Assembly (NCBI GenBank): GCA_002362175.1
Contig: DETU01000064.1
Coordinates: forward strand, 1-21,061
DNA: 21,061 bases
From: Ruminococcus sp. UBA3280
Lineage (GTDB): Bacteria; Bacillota; Clostridia; Oscillospirales; Ruminococcaceae
Reading direction: 5' to 3'
Shown here one piece after another: positions 7,535 through 16,073 of the stretch. Position numbers and translations under genes: made by a program. Under the pieces are notes generated by a model. It made no database searches. It was not told the DNA's origin and saw only the letters and a program-made list of their open reading frames with translations. Within the stretch, counting starts at the first letter, position 1; every line of letters starts with the position of its first letter.

Positions 7535-9565
7535 TTATTCAGCCTTGACAGAGCGTCCGGACTTTGTCGAGGTTTTTGTCTTTTTTACAGAATCATCTTT
7601 TTCCGTTGATTTTTTTGTTTTTTTGCTTTCTTCAGAAACTTTGGTTTCTGCTGTAGCTTTTGGTGTTCTCTTTTTCACCGGTGCATATTTCAGATAAATT
7701 ACGGAAAGAGGTGCAAGTGTCATTGATATACACTGGTCAAAACCGTGAATGGCTGTTTTTTCAGTTTTAAATGATTTTTCAGTAACTCCCGAACCGCCGA
7801 ACTCTGTTGCATCGGTATTAAAAAGAAGCTTGTATCTGCCTTTTTTCGGAACACCTATTTTATAGTCATGTCGTTCAACAGGAACGAAATTGCAGACTGT
7901 AATTATTTCTTCTCCGTTATCGTCTATACGACGGAAAGCAATTATACTCTGCTTGTTATCGTCATTGGAAATCCAGCTGAAACCGTTCCATGAGTCATCA
8001 TTCTGCCATAGCGGTGCATTTTCGAGATAGAATTTATTTAATTTTTCGGAAAATTTCATCATAATCTTATGGAAAGAGGATTCTTTCATAAGATGCCAGT
8101 CAAGCTGTGACTGATAATTCCACTCTTTTTCCTGAGCAAATTCCTGACCCATAAAGAGAAGTTTTTTTCCGGGGTGTGCCATCATATACGCCAAAAAAGC
8201 ACGGTATGAAGCGAATTTCTGTTCATACTCGCCTGGCATTTTATTTATCATCGAACATTTGCCGTATACAACTTCATCATGAGAAATCGGAAGTACATAA
8301 TTCTCGGAAAAAGCATAGAAGAAAGAGAAAGTAAGTTTATCATGATTGAATGAACGGTAAATAGGGTCAAGCGACATATACTGGAGCATATCGTTCATCC
8401 AGCCCATATTCCACTTGAAATTGAAACCGAGTCCGCCGACATCAGTTGGTTTTGTAACAAGAGGCCATGCAGTTGACTCTTCTGCAATCATAAGGGCATC
8501 TGGGTGCTTTGAGAATATGGCTTCATTCAGATTTTTGAAGAACTGAACTGCTTCAAGATTTTCATTTCCGCCGTTTATATTTGCTACCCATTCACCGTCA
8601 CGTCTGTCATAGTCAAGATAGAGCATTGAAGCGACTGCATCAACTCTTAAACCATCAACATGAAATTCATTAAACCAGTAATTTGCACTTGAAATAAGGA
8701 AAGAGCATACTTCTGCTTTTCCATAGTCAAATACACGTGTTCCCCATGACTTATGCTCTTTTTTACGTTCATCGGTATACTCATAACAGCAAGTACCGTC
8801 AAATTCATAAAGACCTGAAGCGTCTTTGGGAAAATGTGCGGGAACCCAGTCAAGAATAACACCAATACCTGCTTCATGGAACATATCAATCATTTTTCTG
8901 AAATCGTCGGGAGTACCATAACGTGAAGTAGGTGCAAAATAACCTGTTACCTGATAGCCCCAGGAACCGTCAAAGGGATATTCAGTAAGAGGCATGAACT
9001 CAACATGAGTATATGACATTTTTTTGAGATACGGAATAATTTCATTTGCAAACGAAATATAATCCATAAAAGTATCTTTCTTTTTTATTTTCCATGAACC
9101 GAGGTGAACTTCATAGACATTCACGGGACTTTTATATATACTCTTTTGGTTCTTCTGTGCGAACCACTCACTATCATTCCACTGATATTCACTTTCATAG
9201 ATTTTTGAAGCAGTATCGGGTCTTGTTTCAAAGTGAGACGCATACGGGTCTGATTTAAGGATAGTGCGACCGTCCTTTGTTCTGATGCTGTATTTATAGA
9301 CATCAAACTGCTGAAGCTTTGAGATTTCAGCTTCCCATACACCGTCCGCAATAAGAGTCATAGGATTTTTGTCCCTGTTCCAGTCGTTGAAATCTCCTAC
9401 AACTGAAACACTAACAGCATTAGGAGCCCAAACTCTGAAAGTAAACAGGCGTGTACGACCTTTTTTTCTTGAATGAACTCCAAAGAATTTATAGGCCTCA
9501 TAGTTCTTTCCCTGATAAAACAGATAGAGCGGAAAATCGTTAAGGTTTGTATTTTTAACTGACAT
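7535..9565 (-). CDS. glgB: 1,4-alpha-glucan branching enzyme
   Basis: Introduces alpha-1,6 branches in glycogen (GH13). The 676-residue protein has an N-terminal CBM48-type domain (about 20-110, RVWAPNAVSVSVVGDFNDWN). The catalytic barrel holds EVHLGSWK (152-159), DGLRVDAV with nucleophile D309, AEES with the acid/base Glu at 362, and ISHDEV with H429 and D430. A C-terminal beta domain ends near residue 630. Residues 631-676 form an extra tail almost entirely of Lys, Thr, Ser and Glu, not part of the usual fold and probably disordered. It is the first gene of the operon, with its own promoter and ribosome site AAGGAGG. Confidence 0.96.
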   Translation of the reverse strand: MSVKNTNLNDFPLYLFYQGKNYEAYKFFGVHSRKKGRTRLFTFRVWAPNAVSVSVVGDFNDWNRDKNPMTLIADGVWEAEISKLQQFDVYKYSIRTKDGRTILKSDPYASHFETRPDTASKIYESEYQWNDSEWFAQKNQKSIYKSPVNVYEVHLGSWKIKKKDTFMDYISFANEIIPYLKKMSYTHVEFMPLTEYPFDGSWGYQVTGYFAPTSRYGTPDDFRKMIDMFHEAGIGVILDWVPAHFPKDASGLYEFDGTCCYEYTDERKKEHKSWGTRVFDYGKAEVCSFLISSANYWFNEFHVDGLRVDAVASMLYLDYDRRDGEWVANINGGNENLEAVQFFKNLNEAIFSKHPDALMIAEESTAWPLVTKPTDVGGLGFNFKWNMGWMNDMLQYMSLDPIYRSFNHDKLTFSFFYAFSENYVLPISHDEVVYGKCSMINKMPGEYEQKFASYRAFLAYMMAHPGKKLLFMGQEFAQEKEWNYQSQLDWHLMKESSFHKIMMKFSEKLNKFYLENAPLWQNDDSWNGFSWISNDDNKQSIIAFRRIDDNGEEIITVCNFVPVERHDYKIGVPKKGRYKLLFNTDATEFGGSGVTEKSFKTEKTAIHGFDQCISMTLAPLSVIYLKYAPVKKRTPKATAETKVSEESKKTKKSTEKDDSVKKTKTSTKSGRSVKAE

Positions 9566-9589
9566 AATTTAGCCTCCTTTGCTATATAC

Positions 9590-9618
9590 ATTTTAGCAGA
9601 AATGGAAGAATTATTCAA
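9590..9618 (-). promoter_or_regulatory. Promoter of the glycogen operon
   Basis: On the - strand: TTGAAT (9618-9613), 17 bp, TAAAAT (9595-9590), with TGC as extended -10. It lies 25 bp upstream of the glgB start, so the leader is very short. The rest of the 177-bp gap to spoIIE holds only weak symmetric stretches, such as GCACAAATTTAGTGC at 9668-9682, and no clear spoIIE terminator. Confidence 0.75.
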
Positions 9619-9742
9619 GCTTTTTTAGAAATTGGGTCAAAAATTCAGACAATACGCTAATTTTTACGCACAAATTTAGTGCATATTGACATATTTTTCA
9701 TATCAATAACTTTCAGCGTTGTTAAAATGCACACATGATTAT

Positions 9743-11986
9743 TTATTCAGATGACCGACCTGCACGTATACCAATAACAGTTATATCGTCGGCATGAAGA
9801 GTAGGATTGAATACATCAGCTTTTGCACATATTTCGTCAACAATTTTTTTTATGTCGCTTGTACTGAGAAGAAGTTCCTTTATAAAGCGATATTCATTCT
9901 CACTGATTCCGTCCGAAAACATAATAATTATATCGCCTTCCTCAAAGTCATAACTGCACGAAAAAGTTTCCGAACGGCTGTAAATTCCTATCGGAAAAGT
10001 AGGGGCAACAACTTTCATGACGTTTCCCCTGTGGCGTATAAGGGTAGCGGAAGCACCTGATTTTATTACAGTAAGACCACAAGTATCAAGGTCAACACAG
10101 ACAGCGTCAAGAGTTGCAAAAGTTTCATCGGGGGATTTTGTTACCATTACAGAATTTATAAGCTTTATTGCCGACTGATAGCTTACACCGCTCCCTATAA
10201 GACGACGGAACATCTGTACAACCATTCTTGACTCAACAGCAGCACTCTTTCCGCTTCCCATTCCGTCGGAAAGAATAACATACGACATTCCCGTGCCGTC
10301 GCTGAAAACTGCTGATGTATCACCGTTTTCGCCTGCGTCCTCCGCACATACAGAAGCAACATAAACATCGAGTTTATATTCAGGACGTTCAAAAAGTCTT
10401 ATACGTATTTTTTCACCTGAATTTACAGGAGAAGCACAGTCAAGATTCATTTTAAGTTCATCTGAAACAAGGTCGCATATTCTTGTAAAATTTTCGGGAG
10501 CATTGTTACAGTTAAAATAAAGTTCAACATGAAGCCGGTTTCCTGCATTGTAATATGCAATTATGTCCGACGGAAAAAAGCCGAATTTATTCAGTTTGTT
10601 CGCAACCATTTTTCTTATCGGTGCTGAATATCTGATATCAGGCGATTCACCGACTGAATCTATAATTTCTTCCATTGTCTTTATCTGCTCGGAAAGAAGT
10701 GACATATTTTCCGAGTATCTCATTGACATAAGTCTTGATTCTGCTTTTTCCCTTGCCACCTTTTTATAAAAACGCATAAGCCCTTCACTGTAAATACACC
10801 TGCTAAGTTCGTACGGAAAATTTTCAGCAGAAAATTCCGTCATTTCGGAAAGTTTGCGGAAACCAGCCTTTGACGCAGAATAATTCTTCTTCCAGCACTC
10901 CGATTTATTGGCACAGCAGGTACAGACAGCATTTATAACTTCTTGTGTACTTATATTCTTCTCATTATTTCTGAAAAGCATGGCTGAAATTTTTTCGGAT
11001 TCCGTGCGTACCGTTTTCATAGTACCGGAAAGAAAATTCATTCTTGTATTCAACAATTCGGGAAGTGCAGAAACTGCGTCATTACCTGTTGTAATCCATT
11101 TATCAGAATAAACTGGAGAAATCACAAGAAAAATTATTGAAGCAAAGACTATATCAAGCATACTGTATATATTGTTTTGTGTAATACCTGTAAGAACCAT
11201 GAGTGTAAAATTAATTCCTACAAAGCAAAGTGCGGCAGTAGTATTTTTCTGCTTGTTCATATAGCCTGTGAGAAGTGCGGAAGCAGGAAGAAGTACCACA
11301 GACATTCCGCACTCTACAGACGACAGAAACGCCCCACAAGCCGTCAATGTTCCGCACATCACCCCACCTGTATGGCAATAATAATATGCACCGAGAAGTG
11401 TGACTGTTGTTCCGAAAATAAGACCAAGATTTATGTACGGAATACTTATTGAACACAATGAGGAAGTTAAAACCGTATACACAACAGCATAAGCACAACC
11501 CGTTGCGGTTGAAAAGTCAAGTACAAATTTTTTCCGCAGTCCCGAAATGATATATGCGGACGAATAAGCTGTAAACCCTGCAAGTCCGCCATAGAAGATA
11601 TAGAATATGAGTTTATACGGAATTTCACCTATCAGTGCGGAAACAGCCGTCCCTGCCACAAATATGCTTACAGCAGTGGTAACACCGTTTACTTTCGGGT
11701 CGTTTTTAGATTCAAAAAACATTTTCGCTATTATAATGAGAACCATTGCGGTAATCTTTACTATATTCTTTCCTATATCGTGACCTATTATACAGTGCAG
11801 GAGACTTCCCGTAAGAACAGCCGACGAAGCAGGAAGTGACAAAGCTCCTGCAATTGAAATGTCAGCAAAAGACGAAACCCCTGCCATGTCTGTTCCGGAA
11901 AGTATAAAACCTGCTCCGAACGCTATGGCAAAAGCTCCTATAGTTCCGACTGTACCGTTTTCATGAAATTTTTTTCTTTTATTCAA
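9743..11986 (-). CDS. spoIIE: Stage II sporulation protein E (membrane PP2C phosphatase)
   Basis: Dephosphorylates SpoIIAA in the forespore and thereby activates sigma F; it also acts at the polar septum. The 747-residue protein has about ten hydrophobic segments in residues 15-290, a central region with a Cys cluster (CTCC 355-358, C364-W365), and a C-terminal PP2C phosphatase domain from about 540. Metal-binding Asp motifs are SDGMGSG (573-579), FSDG (690-693) and ADD (732-734). The start is TTG 11986, supported by AAGGTGA at suitable spacing and by family-like length; the next in-frame Met is residue 34, inside the membrane domain. Its presence implies a spore-forming host. Confidence 0.94.
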   Translation of the reverse strand: MNKRKKFHENGTVGTIGAFAIAFGAGFILSGTDMAGVSSFADISIAGALSLPASSAVLTGSLLHCIIGHDIGKNIVKITAMVLIIIAKMFFESKNDPKVNGVTTAVSIFVAGTAVSALIGEIPYKLIFYIFYGGLAGFTAYSSAYIISGLRKKFVLDFSTATGCAYAVVYTVLTSSLCSISIPYINLGLIFGTTVTLLGAYYYCHTGGVMCGTLTACGAFLSSVECGMSVVLLPASALLTGYMNKQKNTTAALCFVGINFTLMVLTGITQNNIYSMLDIVFASIIFLVISPVYSDKWITTGNDAVSALPELLNTRMNFLSGTMKTVRTESEKISAMLFRNNEKNISTQEVINAVCTCCANKSECWKKNYSASKAGFRKLSEMTEFSAENFPYELSRCIYSEGLMRFYKKVAREKAESRLMSMRYSENMSLLSEQIKTMEEIIDSVGESPDIRYSAPIRKMVANKLNKFGFFPSDIIAYYNAGNRLHVELYFNCNNAPENFTRICDLVSDELKMNLDCASPVNSGEKIRIRLFERPEYKLDVYVASVCAEDAGENGDTSAVFSDGTGMSYVILSDGMGSGKSAAVESRMVVQMFRRLIGSGVSYQSAIKLINSVMVTKSPDETFATLDAVCVDLDTCGLTVIKSGASATLIRHRGNVMKVVAPTFPIGIYSRSETFSCSYDFEEGDIIIMFSDGISENEYRFIKELLLSTSDIKKIVDEICAKADVFNPTLHADDITVIGIRAGRSSE

Positions 11987-12019
11987 ATTGTATCACCTTC
12001 AGACTTAAATATGAATAAT

Positions 12020-12028
12020 ATTATACCA
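12020..12028 (-). promoter_or_regulatory. Probable -10 element of spoIIE
   Basis: TGGTATAAT on the - strand gives a consensus extended -10 (TATAAT at 12025-12020), about 33 bp before the TTG start. I see no good -35 and no clear Spo0A box, so an activator-dependent promoter is possible. Confidence 0.45.
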
Positions 12029-12044
12029 CTGTTTTAAAGGGAAA

Positions 12045-12077
12045 ATTATCATATTAAGGAGAATGATACATGATAAT
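12045..12077. repeat. AT-rich inverted repeat between the GTPase gene and spoIIE
   Basis: ATTATCAT (12045-12052) and ATGATAAT (12070-12077) form a perfect 8-bp inverted repeat. On the - strand it is followed by TTTTCCC, so it may be a weak terminator of the upstream GTPase gene. It also reaches the expected -35 zone of spoIIE and could be a regulator site. Confidence 0.35.
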
Positions 12078-12126
12078 CTGCTGTTTTTATGTCTTATTTT
12101 ACCGTATTATGTCACTATCGGGAAAG

Positions 12127-14691
12127 TCACTTCATTCCGCTTATAAATTCCTTTATGGCTTTATCGGCATTTGTATATCGTTCATGAAATTCACTTGCCG
12201 AAATTCTCATTGCACCGTTTCCGAGAATAATAGCCTGTTCCATTCCGTCGGACGTTGCAACCCTCACACGATGATTTTCGGAAAGAGTATGCGAAACTTT
12301 TTCAATATAGGTATCAGCCGTTTCGGATTCTTTTGTGTAGACAATGTTTATATTGCAATATTTTTCTATATCACGGTGCTTGCCTTTTACCTTGTATGCA
12401 TCAAACACAAGAATAAGTTCACACCCTGTGTAGCCCTGATAGTTACACATCATGTTTATCAGTTCAGCACGTGCGGAATCAAGATTTTCATAAGCGATTT
12501 TTTTAAGTTCGTCCCACGAAAAAATAATATTATATCCGTCAACAAGTAAATATTCCTTTCCGTCATAATTATAATTTTTCGTACGTTCGTGATTTACAGA
12601 AACTGCTTTTGTCTTTTTGAAAGCTTTTCGTGGGTCACGCTTTATTTTGCCGTAAGTTCTTTCAAAAATCGCCATAAGTTCCTCGTCGGAAACCGCCTCA
12701 CGCACAAAACGCCGTGCATTTTCCCTTGCCGTTTCTTCGGAATCACGTTTTTCTGAAAGACATGACGGTATATGCATATGTTCATGCACTTCATTCCATT
12801 TTACAACATAACCTGCTCCGTGGGAACAGAAAACGGAATCAGCACTGTTTTCAATATCACCGTCACAGTCATATCCGATACTTTCCATAACTTCATCAGG
12901 ATTATGACATTCACGGTAATCACTCGTTATACATATCAGTCTGCCCTTGCCGTGAGTGTAGCCTATGACTTCCGACTGATAGCCATTCATTTCAGAAACA
13001 GGTGCAGTTCCACGTATAACAGACATAATGCCGATTGTTTCAGGTGCGTCAAATTCCGCAGACATACGTTGTAAGTCGGCAATTGCACGCCCCGTGTTTT
13101 CCGACGGTATTTCAAGCTCATAATCGTAATACGGTTCAAGGATAACACTTTCCGCACTTCTTAAACCCTGTCTTACCGCTCTGTAAGTTGCCTGACGGAA
13201 ATCTCCGCCTTCTGTATGTTTCAGATGTGCTTTTCCTGAAACAAGGGTAATTCTCATGTCAGTTACAGGTGAACCCGTCAGAATACCTTTATGTGTTTTC
13301 TCCTCAAGATGAGTTAAAATAAGTCTCTGCCAGTTTCTGTCAAGCACATCTTCACTGCACGATGTTTCAAATTGCAGACCGCTCCCACGCTCCAGTGGTT
13401 CAAGCATCAGATGTACTTCCGCATAATGTCTGAGCGGTTCATAATGTCCGACACCCTCAACGGTATTTTTTATAGTTTCCTTGTAAGTCACCGCACCGTC
13501 CTCAAAAGAAACTTCATATCTAAATTTATGCAGTATAATCTGTGTAAGCACTTCCGTCTGTACCGCTCCCATAAGCTGTACATATATACTTCTGCTCTGT
13601 TCATTCCACAAAATATGAAGCTGGGGGTCTTCGTCCTCCAAAAGACGCATATTTTTAAGTGCATCATGGATATTTACTTCCGACGGAAAATTAATTTTAT
13701 ATGTCATTACAGGTTCAAGAAAAGCCCTGTCTGAGTTTTTCACATAACCTATTCCCTGCCCTGCATAAGTCCCGACAAGTCCCGTAACCGCACATACATC
13801 ACCTGCTTCCGCAAAGTCTGCCGTTCGGAATTTTTCACCCGAATAAAATCTCACAGAACTTATTTTAGATGTTATTTTTTCTCCGTCGGAATTTATATAT
13901 TCAAGTTCTTCACGCACTTTCAGAACTCCGCCCATTATCTTCAGATGTGTCAGACGGTTTCCCTTGTCGTCGTATGAAATCTTATATACCTTTGCACCGA
14001 AATTTTCCTGATATTTCTTATCTGCTGTAAAACGGTCAAGAAGTGCAAGAAAACCGTCAACTCCGTCCATACGGAGAGCAGAACCGAAACAGCACGGAAA
14101 AATTCTTCTTTCCGATATTGCTTTTATTATATCGCTGTCGTAAAGTTCACCCGTATCAAGATACTTTTCCATGAGTTCGTCACAGCATACGGCGGAATTT
14201 TCCTGTATTTCCCCGTCACTGCCCGAAAAATCCGCACAATTTTCAGAAAGATATTTCTGAATATTTTCAAGAACGGATTTTTTATCCGTACCCGTCAAAT
14301 CCATTTTATTTACAAATATGAAAACAGGTACTTCATATTTACGCAGAAGTTTCCACAGAGTAGAAGTGTGACTCTGCACACCGTCCGTACCGCTTATCAC
14401 AAGTACGGCATAGTCAAGAACACACATTGTTCTTTCCGTTTCAGACGAAAAGTCAACGTGTCCGGGAGTATCAAGCAGAAAAACACGGGTATTTCCTGTT
14501 GTAAATTCCGCCTGATGTGCAAATATTGTTATTCCTCTGTCACGTTCAGTCAGATTTGTGTCAAGCGAGGAACTTCCGTTGTCAACACGCCCTAAAGTGC
14601 GTATTTTTCCCGTCTGATAAAGCATGGCTTCTGAAAGCGTTGTTTTGCCTGAATCTACGTGTGCTGTTATTCCGAGTGTTATTTTTTTCAT
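12127..14691 (-). CDS. EF-G/TetM-like translational GTPase fused to a YacP/Rae1-like NYN nuclease domain
   Basis: An 854-residue fusion. Residues 1-220 are a translational GTPase domain: P-loop AHVDSGKT (10-17), switch I RGIT (52-55), DTPGH (74-78) with the catalytic His, NKMD (128-131) and GSA (203-205). EF-G/Tet(M)-like domains II-V follow to about 615. A linker of about 90 residues, rich in charged residues, precedes an NYN/PIN domain (713-835): VDGYNII with D718, FDAY with D764, TKESETADTYIE with D793, TSDGMEQ with D815. That set matches YacP, known in Bacillus subtilis as Rae1, a ribosomal A-site mRNA endonuclease. The Tet(M) domain IV loop YSPVS is absent (here AHLKHTEGGDFR), so annotation as tetracycline resistance is doubtful. 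The gene lies between spoIIE and divergent yunB. Its physiological role is unknown to me. Confidence 0.9.
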   Translation of the reverse strand: MKKITLGITAHVDSGKTTLSEAMLYQTGKIRTLGRVDNGSSSLDTNLTERDRGITIFAHQAEFTTGNTRVFLLDTPGHVDFSSETERTMCVLDYAVLVISGTDGVQSHTSTLWKLLRKYEVPVFIFVNKMDLTGTDKKSVLENIQKYLSENCADFSGSDGEIQENSAVCCDELMEKYLDTGELYDSDIIKAISERRIFPCCFGSALRMDGVDGFLALLDRFTADKKYQENFGAKVYKISYDDKGNRLTHLKIMGGVLKVREELEYINSDGEKITSKISSVRFYSGEKFRTADFAEAGDVCAVTGLVGTYAGQGIGYVKNSDRAFLEPVMTYKINFPSEVNIHDALKNMRLLEDEDPQLHILWNEQSRSIYVQLMGAVQTEVLTQIILHKFRYEVSFEDGAVTYKETIKNTVEGVGHYEPLRHYAEVHLMLEPLERGSGLQFETSCSEDVLDRNWQRLILTHLEEKTHKGILTGSPVTDMRITLVSGKAHLKHTEGGDFRQATYRAVRQGLRSAESVILEPYYDYELEIPSENTGRAIADLQRMSAEFDAPETIGIMSVIRGTAPVSEMNGYQSEVIGYTHGKGRLICITSDYRECHNPDEVMESIGYDCDGDIENSADSVFCSHGAGYVVKWNEVHEHMHIPSCLSEKRDSEETARENARRFVREAVSDEELMAIFERTYGKIKRDPRKAFKKTKAVSVNHERTKNYNYDGKEYLLVDGYNIIFSWDELKKIAYENLDSARAELINMMCNYQGYTGCELILVFDAYKVKGKHRDIEKYCNINIVYTKESETADTYIEKVSHTLSENHRVRVATSDGMEQAIILGNGAMRISASEFHERYTNADKAIKEFISGMK

Positions 14692-14777
14692 AAAACACCT
14701 CTTTCCGTTATAGATTATTTTCTGTCACTCAACTCCGCTGATATGAATATAATATAAAAAATATACGGAGGTGACTG

Positions 14778-15428
14778 ATGAAACGCAGAAGAAGAAAATT
14801 TCCGAATCATACGCATACCATATTCATATTTATAACTGTACTGATTATCATATTTACAGTCTTTGCAATATGGACGGACAAAGCTGTAAGACCTGTTGCT
14901 TCCATGCAGGCAGAACATTTTTCACTTCTCACAACAAATGAGGTAATTGAAAAAGCAGCTGCGGAATATCTTGATGATAATTCCTGTACATACAGTGATT
15001 TTGCTGATGTCATATACGATGAATCAGGTCATTCAGTGGCAATTGAAGCACTCCCCTACAATATAAACAAAGTACAGTCGGAACTCGCCCTTATGATTAA
15101 CAGGGAACTTGAAAAAAATTCAAAAGCATCTGTAAAAATCCCTCTCGGTTCTCTTACAGGTTCTTATATGCTTGCGGGGAAAGGTCCGCATATACGCCTA
15201 AGAATATGTCCTGCACGAAAAGCTTCGGTAAAGCTGAAAAGCAGTTTTACTTCTGCCGGAAATAATCAGACCTGTCACAGAATATCAGCGGAAGTAACTG
15301 CCGAAATAAAGTCGTCACTCCCTCTCTATAATTTTGAGACAACGGCGGAATTTGAGTTCCTGCTTGCCGAGAGTATAATAGTGGGTGAAGTTCCCGAAAA
15401 CGCACGGTATGCATGGAGTGAATACTGA
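14778..15428 (+). CDS. yunB: Sporulation protein YunB
   Basis: A 216-residue membrane-anchored protein. After a basic N-terminus (KRRRRK) comes one membrane segment (about 14-33). The remainder is predicted outside the cytoplasm and carries the family features IPLG (121-124), SYMLAGKGPHI (129-139), GNNQTCH (161-167, GxNQTxH type) and IVGEVP (201-206). In B. subtilis yunB is a sigma-E-controlled gene needed for full sporulation; the molecular function is unknown. ATG 14778 follows GGAGGTGA. The gene is divergent from the GTPase-nuclease gene across 86 bp, where I could not assign a convincing promoter for either. Confidence 0.9.
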   Translation: MKRRRRKFPNHTHTIFIFITVLIIIFTVFAIWTDKAVRPVASMQAEHFSLLTTNEVIEKAAAEYLDDNSCTYSDFADVIYDESGHSVAIEALPYNINKVQSELALMINRELEKNSKASVKIPLGSLTGSYMLAGKGPHIRLRICPARKASVKLKSSFTSAGNNQTCHRISAEVTAEIKSSLPLYNFETTAEFEFLLAESIIVGEVPENARYAWSEY

Positions 15429-15432
15429 CATC

Positions 15433-15466
15433 AAAAAGGACTGACATCTGCCAGTCCCTTTATTTT
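15433..15466. terminator. Bidirectional terminator, yunB / aro operon
   Basis: GGACTG (15438-15443) and CAGTCC (15452-15457) form the core stem, extended by AAA/TTT across one bulged C. A T-rich run follows on the + strand and TTTTTG on the - strand, so it can end both yunB and the convergent aro operon. Confidence 0.8.
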
Positions 15467-15468
15467 TT

Positions 15469-16062
15469 CTAATTATCACTCAAATCATAAGAAACTTCTT
15501 CATTGGACAGTACAAAGTCAATTATCTTTCCGTAAAATCCGGCAGGATTGAGCATTATTTTTTCTCCGACCAGTTTCGCTTGTTCAAGGTCGGGAGCAAA
15601 AAGTTTCATATCCATAAGGTCATATTTTGCGTCAATGCACCTTATATTTATATAACAACCGTGTTCGGACGGAAGATAATCAATTTTTATTTCCTGCTCA
15701 TATTTAAGACGTGCAAAATATTTCAGTGCAACAAGCACAGCCTTGTCCCTATAGGATTTCGGAGCATATGATTTCAGCTGTTCAGCACAAGCCTTTCCCT
15801 TTGGCTGTACAACATAACACTGCTTGCCGTTATTGTTCTTCTCAATGGTAAGAAGCTTGTTTGTAAGCAGATAATTTATGGAATCTTGATAATAAAAATA
15901 ATTGATTATTTCGGTTTCCATAGCAATTTCGTAAAGCTGTTCCACTTCAACAGGTCTTTCAATCCTGTGAAGAAGATAACAGATAAGTATATTGAGAGTA
16001 GGCAAATCCTTTATTTCCGTATCTGCCATATGGGACATTTTTCTGATATTTTCATCATGCAT
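15469..16062 (-). CDS. DUF4364 family protein
   Basis: A 197-residue soluble protein. Residues 18-100 read like a winged-helix domain of the DUF4364 type: LNILICYLLHRIERPVEVEQ, an aromatic helix with INYFYYQDSINYLLTNKLL, then the wing KNNNGKQCYVVQPKGKA. A mixed alpha/beta second half follows. The family is common in Clostridia and is thought to be regulatory, but no function is established. It lies 11 bp after aroC with AAGGTG as ribosome site, so it is the last gene of the aro operon. Whether it regulates that operon is open. Confidence 0.82.
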   Translation of the reverse strand: MHDENIRKMSHMADTEIKDLPTLNILICYLLHRIERPVEVEQLYEIAMETEIINYFYYQDSINYLLTNKLLTIEKNNNGKQCYVVQPKGKACAEQLKSYAPKSYRDKAVLVALKYFARLKYEQEIKIDYLPSEHGCYINIRCIDAKYDLMDMKLFAPDLEQAKLVGEKIMLNPAGFYGKIIDFVLSNEEVSYDLSDN

Positions 16063-16073
16063 TTTTAATCACC

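Noticed and set aside
12070..12549. A 159-codon + strand ORF preceded by AAGGAG.
   Set aside because: It is antisense to the well-supported NYN end of the GTPase gene and its product has shadow-like composition (many Cys, Phe, His). The ribosome-site-like sequence lies in an AT-rich inverted repeat.
13372..13734. A 120-codon + strand ORF.
   Set aside because: It is antisense inside the GTPase domains and has no start signals.
14692..14777. Promoters for the divergent GTPase and yunB genes.
   Set aside because: Only isolated AT-rich hexamers are visible, and no -35/-10 pair with suitable spacing. A sporulation-sigma promoter for yunB is plausible, but I could not place one with confidence.
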